Part shown: positions 1-10,655 of the stretch, piece by piece
Numbering within the stretch: position 1 is the first letter of the stretch
How the letters are laid out: every line of letters starts with the position of its first letter
From: Melastoma dodecandrum
Taxonomy: Eukaryota; Streptophyta; Magnoliopsida; Myrtales; Melastomataceae
DNA: 64,000 nt
Direction: 5' to 3'
Assembly: GCA_029817715.1 (NCBI GenBank)
Contig: JARUPY010000474.1
Span: 7,750,001 to 7,814,000 of the forward strand
The notes under the pieces: model-generated
What the model was told of the DNA's origin: nothing
Databases searched by the model: none
Seen by the model: only the letters and a program-made list of their open reading frames with translations
Position numbers and translations under genes: made by a program

Positions 1-400
1 TATGAAATGGCCGAATAACCCCAACAAGTGCTTCTCTTTTGATGTTGTTGACATGTATTCCTCGGAGTATTTCTCGCAGGTCATTATAGAGGCCCCACCA
101 TACTTGACAAAGAGTGGCAATTGAAGGGTCATGACAAAGAGTGACAATTATAGGTCATGAAGCTTTCTATTGAAGAACCACCTAACCTAAAGCTCAAACA
201 ATTCCCAAAGAACTCAAAGTCACTTCAGACTTTAAGAGATCACAATAGAGATCCATCCTTTACGAATGAGGCAATAGAAGCCAAGGTAGAAAATTTCGAG
301 TCAATATTCAAGGTTAATGGAAAACGGTTGAAGCACTACCGAAGAGAGCCATTTGATCCAGGAGTTACACCAACCCGACTGGGAGAAGCATGATCAACTA
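1..400 (+). pseudogene. Degraded Ty3/gypsy pol (integrase C-terminal) remnant
   Basis: The first 400 bases carry short translated stretches that resemble the end of an Athila-type gypsy polyprotein. One is a segment beginning with a proline-rich 'SIEEPPNLKLK' stretch at about 166. Another is 'FKVNGKRLKHY' at about 307-340, the pattern seen where the integrase C-terminus ends (FKVNG-RLK-Y). The frame is open only for 78 codons (157-393) and starts mid-protein, so this is a fragment continuing from outside the window. The motif match is from memory of the family; the assignment to Athila is tentative. Confidence 0.4.
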
Positions 401-1970
401 GAGAAGTCGAGCTGACGACTATAAACAATGGCCTATCCAAAGTACCAAGCACGTAACATGCATGGTCTAACAAACATGAATTCTATTAGACCATGTAGGA
501 CAAAATCACATAATGCATCCAAGGAAACAGGCAAGCCTCCAATGAAGTATAAATCATGCAAGAAGATTCCTCAGACAATTTATCAAAAGCAGCTCTCAAA
601 ACTAGAAAGCATTCAACCCCACTATCTTTCCTTGCGTCCCTTCTTCACTCGGAGTGGTCCATCTCTTCAGGATTTCCCCGATTGTCTGTTGCGCGCCCAT
701 GTCAGGCTGTAGCGGGCAGTGTTGTGTTCACCAGAGCAATCCTCAACCTCAGTTGCAGATTCCTAGTCGAAATCATCCGCCTACAGGGAGGGGTTAGAAG
801 GGATAAAGGCATCTAGAGTCACGCAACATGTCGCCAAAGAGGCAGCTTCTCTGGCCATTGCTGGGGATGAGCACCGACTAGTTGGGGATTCGCTTGAGTC
901 CTTACTCGTATCAGACGTAGGGCCGGTTGAGGTAGGCGCTGGGAGCGACAGCTGGTGGTGTTGCGGCGACTGCCGCTTCAGATGCCATGGCAGCTAATGT
1001 TGCGACTGCTGCGACTGCTGCTTCTCAATTGATGCTTGCAACCTCTGACCACAGAGTCTATGTCCATGTAGTGGTGACCTAGAGTGTTGTCGATGCATCC
1101 AGCTGAGTGTTGTGCAAACGAGGTAGGGACAGAGTCTTCCTTGGTGACACGGGGATGGCAAGAAATTGATTATTCCTATACCAAAAACGAAGGGGCACGT
1201 TACTAAAGGTGCGGAATGGAGTGACGTGGGGAATGAACGGAAGGATGTGTTAGGGTGCGGCTGGAAATGGAATAGAACTGGGATAGATGAAAGTAAGTTG
1301 AGAACAACCACCATGGATACAGATTCACCACCCTGATAGAAGAACTCGATAAACTCGTTTGGCCATGGATACAAATACACCACCACAAACAAGAACGAGG
1401 GCGAGAAACAACACGAAGTATACAGACACACCACCACCGGTTGATACACTCTACTCAATCTGCGCTTGGAATCCACCAAATGAAGAACGAGGTTGAAAGA
1501 GAATCCACTCCTTCGAATAGAAATACAAAAGTCTAATCTAAGTTTTAAAAAGTCTGAATAATCTGATCGTAACTCTTACAATGCAAGGGCTTATAATAGG
1601 CTGCCCATGGAAAGACAATAAAGGAAACGAAATAAAAAATAAGAAAAATAAAATAAAGGATATTATTAGCAAATGTGGAAAGGAAATATATTATTTCCTC
1701 CCGACAAGATCTAAACAGATAGTGGAGCAGGGTAGTGGGGCAAGCGCGACTCTTGGGGTAGAAATTGTCAGACTTGAGCCGTCAGATCGTAACTGTCCTT
1801 TAGGCTGCTCATCGCCTGGTTGCCTTTCTTCGCCTGATAGACGCGACGCTCGGTGCTCCTTGTCGCTTCGCTTACTCGATAATCAACAGGTTGAGTCTTC
1901 CAGTAGGCGACGTTGGTGGAGCTGCAGGCGAGGCGACGACCATCGTTGTATCACTTGGCCACGCAGCAAA
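401..1970. other. No gene recognised
   Basis: Open frames here are short and overlap on both strands, and none resembles a known family. The stretch 1740-1960 is richer in GC and repeats 'GGCGA' words, which suggests retroelement leader or LTR debris, but I could not delimit an element. Confidence 0.4.
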
Positions 1971-2748
1971 CTAAGGGGTCAACTTCCTCAACCTGCTTTG
2001 GTAGGTCATGCGGCTTGTCGGAGCCCGGAGGGTATGTGCTTGTGACTTGTGGGTGCAATCAGCCTCCACGTGGCCAAAAACCTCACATCGTATACATTGG
2101 GGAAGGCAATATTCGTACTCTACCCCAATTTCCTTAATAGCACTCCCTCCACAAATAACCTCCACTCAGTTTGTCAATGGTCTGACAGCATCTATCTGAA
2201 CCTGAGCTCTTACCGTGCAACCCCCTGCCTCAAGCTTGGACCCCATGCAGATGGGCTTGCCAAGATCACTAGCAATGTACTCGATGCCCTCCGTATGCTG
2301 TAGTTCAAGCGGGACATTTTTTAGCCTTACCCAGAGCGGTAGGGACTTCAGCTCCAGTTTATCCAGTAAGTGGCCTGTCGACCACTTTTGTAGTGGAACA
2401 GGGTAGCCAATGATGTGCCAGTCTGCTCGCTGAAGGATGTACTCAATTTGCGCTCCATCTTCAAATCGCAACTGAAATTTTCCCATACCGAGGTCTATAA
2501 CCCCCATGAGTCCCTTGGGGGAATGGAATCCGTTTCGCCAGAACAATCCCAACAACACAGTTCTTCCATGAGGAGGCTCCCTTGGTTCTAACTGCCTCGG
2601 GGATTACTAACCTGCCCTTATCATCAAGTACCTGTTTGTGTGCCAATGGCCTTGAGGCCATCTTAAGCGGTACCTCCTTGCAGTTTAACACTGGAGCATA
2701 AGGTCTCTTTGCCAACTGACTGTTGTTATCTTTTGCGTCAGACTCCAT
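1971..2748 (-). pseudogene. DUF4283 / zinc-knuckle ORF remnant (LINE or retroelement-associated)
   Basis: Read on the minus strand, three frame-shifted pieces form one ancient ORF. About 2748-2461 gives an N-terminal piece. 2558-2166 gives the body of a DUF4283-type domain, with 'WRNGFHSPKG', 'QRADWHIIGYPVPLQKW' and 'LPLWVRLKNVPLELQ'. 2165-1971 ends in a zinc knuckle with visible spacing C-x2-C-x4-H-x4-C ('CIRCEVFGHVEADC'). This domain pair is typical of ORF1 of plant non-LTR retrotransposons and of many captured retroelement genes. At least two frameshifts separate the pieces, and no reverse transcriptase lies on either side, so it is a dead fragment. Family recognition is by motif only. Confidence 0.65.
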
Positions 2749-3109
2749 GATCTCTGGGTCTTAGTCCAAACACCTGTACCTATCCAACACGAACATCCCT
2801 TGCTGTTGGTTTTGGGTACCCACATCCAAGGTCTCAACGACTCCACATGATGCTCCGGGAACAGGATCATCGGATGCACCGCACTAGGTAGGTCCAAAAA
2901 ACGTTTCATCACACAGAGCATCATATCCTCTAGTGGTGGTTCTACCTTGCCAATCTTTGCTACCTGTTGTGCGACTCTTCTTATGCCTTCCCAACCACTT
3001 CCTTGTGTGGCTTCATTGTCGGCTCTCGCGAGTGCGGCCGTAAACTCAGATCTACACCATTCTTCATCTCGCAAACAACCGACAGGCCCAGCTACATGCT
3101 CCCAGGAGG

Positions 3110-3480
3110 TAGTGCGGGGTGCGAGTGCTGGATGGGTAGGGATGAAGGGTGTGGGTGTTGGTGGGTGTGGCGGGGGTGTGGGGTTCTATGGTGCGGTGGG
3201 GATGAGTGGGGAGTGGGGTTCGGCGGTGGGGGGAATGGGTTCCTGGGAATGGGTTCTGAGGGTGAGGGTGAGGGAAATGGGTGGGGTGGGGGATGACGAA
3301 GGTATCCTAAGAGGTTAGGGTGGGGAGGAGGGATGAGGGTTCCCTCGGTGGGTGAGTTGGAATAGAAATTAAGGGTTCGATGGGTAGGGTGGTGAACAAG
3401 GGTCGGTGGGTGGGGGTGGGAACGAGGGTTCGGTGGATGGGGGTGGGAACGAGGGTTTGGGGGGGGGGGGGGGGGGGGGG
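3110..3480 (+). repeat. G-rich degenerate tandem repeat ending in a 22-base G tract
   Basis: The plus strand consists largely of GGGTGGG, GGGTTC and GGGAACGAG words. Imperfect tandem copies of a unit of about 27 bp containing 'GGTGGATGGGGGTGGGAACG' occur near 3400-3455, and an uninterrupted run of 22 G spans 3459-3480. Many groups of three or more G lie within short loops, so G-quadruplex formation on the plus strand is plausible. The proline-rich minus-strand frame over it is a composition artefact. Confidence 0.8.
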
Positions 3481-4785
3481 TGCGGTCGTCCGGCAGCCGA
3501 ATCGGTGCCGTTGGAGCCCGAAGGCTCAAGGTTAGAGAGATGTTAGAGCTTTTTGAGAGAGAAAGTTTTCTTCCAAATGAGCCCCCTGCTAGTTTTTATT
3601 TTAGGTTTGTCATGAATCTTTTCTTGGTTAAGTCGAGACACTTTTTAGACTTAATGAAACCTAAGATGTCTCTCCCCCGTTTAATGATGATTTAGATGGT
3701 TTGCACTTATAACTAGGGGAAGAGGTAGTCTAACTCAGCTTTCACCTTGAATTTTTTAGCTTGGATTTTAATTAAATTTATGGCCCCTCAGTGTGGAGTG
3801 CTAGTGATTGAGACAATTTTTGAAAGCCAATAACATATGGTAGTGGTGATATGTAGGGTTGGCTAGGGATTATTTTGAAATGAGTATTGGGTTCTCTGTA
3901 GTTTGATTGAAAAAGGAAAAAAAGAAGAAAAGAAAAATATACTACCAAGGTTCTGAGTACCACTATTCAGGCGTGTGTTTAAAAAATAAAAAGATGCTAA
4001 GTCGATGATTGCGCCTGGATAGGTACTTATGGTGTAGTCCATCGAGTGTGCTCGAGAAATATGTCCGAGGGGTGCTTCGTCACCCGATGCCTTAGTCCTA
4101 CTAGATTTCGAGTCATTGATCGAAATCTAGTTACTTGGGCATCCTAGAACGAGATGAGCATTTAGAGACGTGTAGTTAAAAAAAAAGAGAAGTAGAAAAG
4201 GAAAACAAATTGGTGTTACATTTTTAGTTTGAGTGTTGAGAGCCTATGACTTGTAGATGGGTGGTGTTGGTTTAACTTTGTGTGATGCTGTTCTAATATG
4301 TTTCATTGGAATTATCTTATTGTCGATATCTTCTGCACGACATATTGAGGTGATCTTTTGAGCTTTGATATTTGAGAATATGACGTTAAAAGAGTTTTTA
4401 AATGAAGTGAGTTGAGTATGAGATGAACTTGACCATGAGAAGTGGGTGTTTCTATCGCTGAAAACATGAAAGGGAGTGATCATAATGGGTTGAGTTGAGT
4501 TTGTTGAGGGTTGATTATTGAGGCTTGATTGTTTTGTATTTTGCTCGACGACTAGCAAAAGGTAGGTTTGGAGGTGTGATAACTCTACAAAGAGGAGTTA
4601 TTTCGTCACTCATCTAAGCATTAACATGATTAGTTCGTTGAGCTTTGATGTTGTTTTGAGTTGTTTTTCCGTTGATTTTCATTGCGTAGTTGAATCTTTA
4701 TATTTTTGCGTTTTATTAGTTTAATAAGTTGAGGTTTCTGACGTGAAATGTTTATGAATGAAGGTTTATGCGGAAGCAATGAGCC
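3481..4785. other. No gene recognised
   Basis: AT-rich sequence with short unrelated open frames. It may belong to the internal region of the decayed LTR element whose LTR-like block follows, but no coding motif supports this. Confidence 0.35.
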
Positions 4786-5960
4786 AAAGGACGAATCAAG
4801 AAATTGGATAACATCGAATTTCAAAAGACTACAGACGGACGCATCCGTCTGACCAGAAGGATGCATCCGTAGGGCGACTTGCTGGACTGACCACAGACGG
4901 ACGCCTCCGTCTGCCACGAAGGACGCATCCGTGCCTGATCTGATGTGATGACGAGATTTGGCCAACCTTCCACTTTTGGATAGTCTTTCCATATTATAAG
5001 ATCTTTTATTTTAATTTTTAGTATATTTTGCTCTTTATTCTAATTTAAAAATTATATATGGGTACTTTAAGTATTTAGGGAAATATTTTCTATGACTACC
5101 CTAGGGTTTAAATAGGGAGTTTTCTTATTATTTTTGGAGGGTGTGGACATTAGGAGGAGGCTGGTGATAGGAGCCGACGACTGGAGTCTACTTTACCGAT
5201 TTCTTGTTTTAGTTTCTTTGATGACTTTTACTTTCAAACTTGAATTGATGTTTTTATTTATTTTAGTTATGAATTAATTCGCTTTTGTAGGACTATGATG
5301 AAACCTCGTAATCCTATGTAGCTCGTGACCTCATTTTCTTAATGCAATTCGAATCGTTAGAATTATTTATACTATTATGTTCTTAATGCGCGTTAATTGC
5401 CTGATCACTAGTTATCATTGATCCGATAGCTTAGGGAGACTCGGGAGGGTAGTCTAAGTTAGTTCTCGAATTGGATAATCTAAGTAGTCTATGTGTTGGA
5501 AAACCGAACTAGTTGTGTGAATGGAACACCATAGGTAATCAATTAGGATTGAATCATAATGGGTCGCCACTAGTTTATTGCCTAAGAATAAAGTAAGGAA
5601 TTTGATACATGGTGATACATTCTCGAATATTCGAGAGAAATGCGAGGAGATATACGAATACTAGATTAGTGATTCAATGATTCGATGGCATTAGAAAGAG
5701 GGGGATCAAATACACAGGATGTGAGGGGAGTAAGATGTTCTAGATCTTTTTATTATTGATAGTCTTCTTTGATGATTTGTTTATTGTGTTCTTTTCACAA
5801 ATCTCAACTTTAATTTCTGCTTAACCTTGATTGATTCCTAAGAACAATGCTAGAAGAATTTTGTCAGTAGAATTCTCTATGGGAACGACCTTTGCTAACC
5901 CTTACTATTTTAGTTAGGTCGAAATAGGAATTTTTTTTTTGTGTTGTCGACGTGCATCAT
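4786..5960 (+). repeat. LTR-like block of a decayed gypsy-type element
   Basis: This block has features I associate with long terminal repeats of plant gypsy elements. There is a TATA-like 'TTTAAATAGGG' at about 5107, followed by a purine-rich leader. The end near 5938-5960 has 'GGGAACGACCTTTGCTAACC' about 80 bases upstream and finishes in 'GTGTTGTCGACGTGCATCA'. Near its start a 62-bp-spaced duplication (4831 and 4893) carries a small palindrome, GACGGA-N4-TCCGTC. No matching second LTR was found in the window, so it could be a solo LTR or a truncated copy. Boundaries are approximate. Confidence 0.35.
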
Positions 5961-6580
5961 CCATGTTCCCGACATACTACCTACAGAAAAGATTTAGAAG
6001 AGCAGGTTAGTATTAAACTTTTTATAATCAATACTTAACTAAATATAAATCTTTAGAATAGAAATTACTATTGTTGAATTCTCCTTGACTACAATAGATC
6101 GAGTAACTAGAATTCAGATTCATATTTTTTGCAACTCGATGTCTTGTATCTTCAAGACTTCTAACCATGATGTGAAGACTCCTTACTTTGAATCCATACT
6201 TGGCACTTTTTCCTTAAAAATCCCCTCGACGCTGTAATATATCATGTAACGTAAATACTTACAAGTCTCAAACATAAACTAAATTATCCATAATAAACTA
6301 ATATACCCAAAATTCGACTTCTGTCTGAGAAACATAAAAAAGCTGCCTCCAAACCAAAGTCAAACTTATAAAGTTCTCGATTTCGGTCTCAAGTGGTTGG
6401 ATATGGTGAATTTGAACTTTATGAGTTAGTGTGATTCTATGAAATTGAACTTTACGAGTTCGGTTTTCATCCGTGTTGCTTGAAATCAAACTTGTAGAGT
6501 TCGATTTCATTCTATTTGTAAATCAATCTTTATAAATTTGATTTAGGGGAACTGTTTGAGGAATTTTAAAACTTGCTACC
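5961..6580. other. AT-rich spacer with short tandem words
   Basis: No gene seen. Between about 6355 and 6545 a degenerate unit of some 30-45 bases built around 'GAACTTTACGAGTTCGGTTT' recurs in both orientations. It ends just before the hAT terminal repeat. Confidence 0.4.
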
Positions 6581-9500
6581 TAGGGGTGTTAATGAGCCGG
6601 GCTGACTCGCGAACTCTCCTGCCCGACTCGACTTATAGCCCGAACTCGGCTTGACATAAGTCAAATCTTGATCGGGCTCAGGTCATATTTTTTACATTCA
6701 AACCAGGCTCAGGCCATAGGTCGAGTCCACAAGCCGCCCGACCTGGCTTGATTTGTAAATAAAATAAAATAAAACAAATAAATAAAAATAATTTAAAGTT
6801 TTTCCGGCTTCGTCTTTTTACGTTGCTTCCTCATCTCCATCTCTAAACTCTTTGTAATTTGGGTATCTCCCGAGCCTATTGTGGCTAAAGCTTGTAACTT
6901 TTGGGGGTCGTTATGTGGATCGTCCGAGGATTCTTGATGGTTTTTGTCCTGTTGAGTATTGATGGATTTTGATGTATCGATGGATTCTTGTATTTGGCAG
7001 GATTTTTCGTTTAGTTGTGGAGAATTTTAATCTAATTGAAGATCTTCCCTCAATATCTGCTCAAGGGGTAGATATGTTTCATGGGAATTTTTTTTCTCAT
7101 TTTGAAAATTAGGGTCTATCCCAATCTTCTTCCATGTCCAGAAAAGAATTGTATAAATTTAATTAAAAAAATTTGTTTTGGGTAGAGCATGGTGATCCTT
7201 CCCCCTCCCCTCTTCTTTTTGATTATGTCTACTAGGGGATGTTGGCTGGTGGCATATGGAAATTCCAATACCATGGCTAATTTGTCTCTCTTTTTATACC
7301 TAGTTGTTCATCATCTTGTGGGTGGTTGGCGAGGGTGTTTACTATATGTCTCGACTCATTATGTTAATGTTTCTTTTTAATAATAACTAAATGAAGTTGT
7401 TCCAAGTATTGACCAATAATAAACTCAATGCCAAGGTTATGTATTTTGGGTTACCTATTGGAATGAGTTGTTGGTCGGCCTTATTATTTTTATTTTATTT
7501 TGTTCAATCTGTCCAAACATTGGAAGAGCTCTCTCCCCTGGCTATATTTCGATAATTTGATATTGTCATAAAAATTAAACTTTTTATCCAGTGCTTCGTG
7601 ATTATAATTTTTGTTTAATTTTTAGGTAATACAGATGGATTCAGGTTCTCAAGCCGAAGGATCCAATATTGGAGGAAATACTTCCGTGGACGTCACAATT
7701 GAAAGCATTCAATCGAAAGAGTTCCGTGTGAAAAGAGAGTGAAAGCTTCTTCTGTTTGGGATGAGATGACAATTGTGACTGACAAAGACGGAGTCAAAAA
7801 GCGGAATACAAATATTGCAAGACTCTATTTTCATATAAACACTCGAGTACGAGTCACTTAAAGAGCACTTACAATGTTGTACTTACAAAGTCTCTCAACA
7901 ATGGCAACAAAAATTACCATTCAAGCGCGATGATGCTCTCGCGAAGGTATTATAACTTCAGCTTTTAAGGATGATATTCTTGATATGGATAGAATGAAGA
8001 AGGCTGTAGCTCATTAGATAATGATGCATGAGTATTCATTTTCGATTTGTCGAAGAAGAAGGTGTGTGAGCGATTGCTTCAAAAATGTATGAGTTGGAGA
8101 AACAACGTATCTTCTACATGTTTAAGGGAATAAGTGCGATTAGTATTACTACTGATATGTAAAAGCCATAATGTCAATGTATTGAGTATATGGTAGTCAC
8201 TGACAATTTTGTTGATTAATAGTGAAAATTACAAAAGTATAGTTTTGAATTTCATTAATCTGGACCCTCCAACTCGTGGAATAGACATATCAGATGCAAT
8301 TTATAAATGTTTTAAGGAATGGGGAATTGAGACTAAGGTACAAGAGAACTTTTATTATTTAATTTTTACTTACTATTCAATTCTCTTTATTTAAAACATT
8401 TTGACTTCATTTTATTTGTTTTAGGTAATTTCTATAACTGTTGACAATGCTTCAAAGAATGATGCATCATTGAGGTATTTGAGAGACTCTTTCTCAAGGA
8501 TAAGAAGTTGTTTTGCTATGAAATATTATTACATGTGCAGTGTTGTGCATGCATCTTGAACATTATGGTTCAAGATGACCTTGTTGAAAGAGAGAAGATT
8601 ATCGAAAATGTTCACGATAGTCATGTATTTATCAACCAAAGTGAGGCGCGACTTAGGATATTTGCCAATATCTCACAACAATTGCAGATACCCTTTAGAA
8701 AACTCATCATTGAGTGCAAAACAAGATGGAATTTTGTGACGCGTTGGAGGTTTTTAACTTCGTCACTAATACCATTTCAGGTAGTGAGTATCCTACTTCA
8801 AACTTGTTCCTTCATGAAGTTTTTAGGGTGAAAATAATGTTTGATAAGAAGGCTATTGAGATTAATATTGGGGTGAAGGTGAGAAGTGTGAGAGAGAAAT
8901 TCGACAAATATTGGGGTGAATGTAACTTGTTGATAGCTGTAGCGGCTATATTTGACCCAAGATACAGGTTCATGGTGATTAAATTTTGTTTTCCAAAACT
9001 CTATTCAACAGAGGACGCCAAATACAACAATGAAGAGGTTCGTTGTATTTTACATAATATGTATGAGGCGTATGTTTTGCAAAGTCAAAGTACGACTGAT
9101 GAGCATTGCTCGAAGGTTGAAGGTTTTATAGCTGAAACCACTCAATCCTCAACCTCATGTTCTGAGCCTTATTGGTCAGAGTTTGAAGAGTTTAAAAAGA
9201 AGAAGCTTGTAGGTATCACTCATTCTCGGAAGTCCGAGTTGGATACATATCTAAATGAGGATTGTCATATGAGTGATTCTATAGGAGATGCTACATTTGA
9301 TGCGTTGGAGTGGTTGAAATTTAATAAACAACAAAGTATCGCATCTTATCGAACATGACATAGGATGTTCTTTCGATCCCCACTACTAGGTAGCTTCAGA
9401 AGCTACTTTTAGTGCCGGTGGAAGAGTTATTGATGCATATCAGTCATCAATACTTCCAGAGATTGTACAAATGCTTATTTGTGGAGGTGATTGACTTAAA

Positions 9501-10081
9501 AATCGGCACAAAGTCAAGAAGACCAACAAGGTAATATTTTCAATGAGAACTATCTTTTGACATTTTATACTTTATTTAAAATTTGTTTTACATTTTCTTA
9601 TGTTGACAGATTAACAAGGAGTAAATGGAAATCACTCTCCCACTTTGATGGTAACAACAAAACAATTGAGATTGTTTTTCAACTTTTATTATAGTATGAT
9701 TTTTTTTCTTAATGTTAAATAACTAGGGTGAGCTAAAGCAAAAGGAGGGCGAGAAGAAACAAATGTTTTCAAAAGCCGGATGCAAATCATGAACTATGGC
9801 ACTCTATGTAGATTTTTTGTTACATCCCCTACGTGGATTTTATATTCATCAACTTTAATTATAAATAATGCTCCTTGGGAAATGACAATAAATAGATTCC
9901 CTTCTATGTTTGTAATTGTATTTTCGGCCTTGGGTCAGAGTCAGACTCAAAATCGGATTCAAACGAAAAATTTTGGTCGATTTTAGGCTCGGACTTGATT
10001 AATAGAGCCTGGATTCGAGCCCGATAACTTTTAACTCGGACTCGAGTTCGGATAGTGGGGCGCGGCTAGTTAACACCCTTG
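6581..10081 (+). mobile_element. Full-length but inactive hAT-superfamily DNA transposon (about 3.5 kb)
   Basis: The ends are near-matching terminal inverted repeats. The left begins TAGGGGTGTTAAT at 6581; the reverse complement of the right end (to 10081) begins CAAGGGTGTTAAC, 10 of 13 matching. Both continue into subterminal sequence rich in 'GAGCC' and 'CCCGA' words. Between them lies a decayed transposase with a BED finger and a hAT dimerisation domain. The expected 8-bp target duplication is not clear: the flanks TTGCTACC (6573-6580) and ATAGTACC (10083-10090) match at only 5 of 8 positions with a one-base offset. That fits an old insertion. It ends about 575 bp upstream of the GOT1 start codon, so it may have contributed to that promoter region. 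Confidence 0.75.
7635..9530 (+). pseudogene. hAT transposase (RICESLEEPER/Tag1-like), pseudogene
   Basis: Translation starts plausibly at the ATG at 7635 (MDSGSQAEGSN). A BED-type zinc finger follows at about 7740-7880 (W-DEMTIV..., then Y-x-Y-C ... H-x-L-K-S). The first metal-binding cysteine is a tyrosine codon (TAC, 7807-7809) and a frameshift lies just before it. The central DUF4413/RNase-H-like region is at about 8714-9200 (KFDKYWGECN, AAIFDPRYR). The C-terminal hAT dimerisation region runs about 9230-9510 (SELDTYLNE, then on another frame EATFSAGGRVIDAY and SILPEIVQMLICGGD), with a stop where tryptophan is normal. Several frameshifts and stops show it cannot encode active transposase. 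One or more small introns may be present. Confidence 0.8.
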
Positions 10082-10655
10082 TATAGTACCATATTTCGAG
10101 AAAGTGTTTGATCACTACTAGTAATTATGAACAAAGCTCGAAGATTAGCCGGTAAATTGAAGAGTGAGAATACAAAAAGAAACCACCGCGTCTCGTCCCG
10201 GTCCGTAAGCCCGTGAAATCGGCACTGGACCGTCCCTCTTTCCTCGTCTCCCCTTCCAGTTTCCCCTCTCCAACGCCGTCGCGATTCCCGATCGCCGGAC
10301 GCCTCCCAAATTGCAGCAGCCGCCGCCGCAGCAGGTCCCTCCGTTTCTCCCCCCACCGCTCCATGCGTATCGCTAAAGCTAGGCGTGCTTGTTCGTTTTC
10401 TGTCTGTTTCGTTTTTCTCGTTTGCTAATGAGCGGATTCCCTCGATCTTCTTTGTGCAGGTCACTGCGGCAGTTCGTACAGCTCCGTGGACTGGTGTTGC
10501 TGTCTTTTTCTCGGATCTGCTCTTCAGGTTTTTGACGCCGTTAGGTTTTTTCCTCGCTCCAGTTTGTGGATTATTGGAGGATCTCTCATCTATTTTCTTT
10601 TGCTGTTCGTGATGACAGATAAACCACTCAAAACTAAAGATAGTTGCGGCCCGCA
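10082..10655 (+). promoter_or_regulatory. Promoter and 5' leader region of the GOT1 gene
   Basis: Right after the hAT end the sequence becomes CT- and GC-rich (about 10180-10375), as in plant 5' leaders. Candidate leader introns are visible: GCAG|GTCCCT at about 10334 to TTTGTGCAG|GT at about 10459, and CTTCAG|GTTTTTGA at about 10528 to GATGACAG|AT at about 10619. I could not pick a transcription start. The long antisense open frame across this stretch (10066-10656, -) has no recognisable domain. Confidence 0.45.

Noticed and set aside
994..1479. 161-codon minus-strand ORF
   Set aside because: Cys/Ser/Pro-rich with no recognisable motif; looks like chance.
3092..3529. 145-codon proline-rich minus-strand ORF
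   Set aside because: It is the complement of the G-rich tandem repeat; low complexity and no domain.
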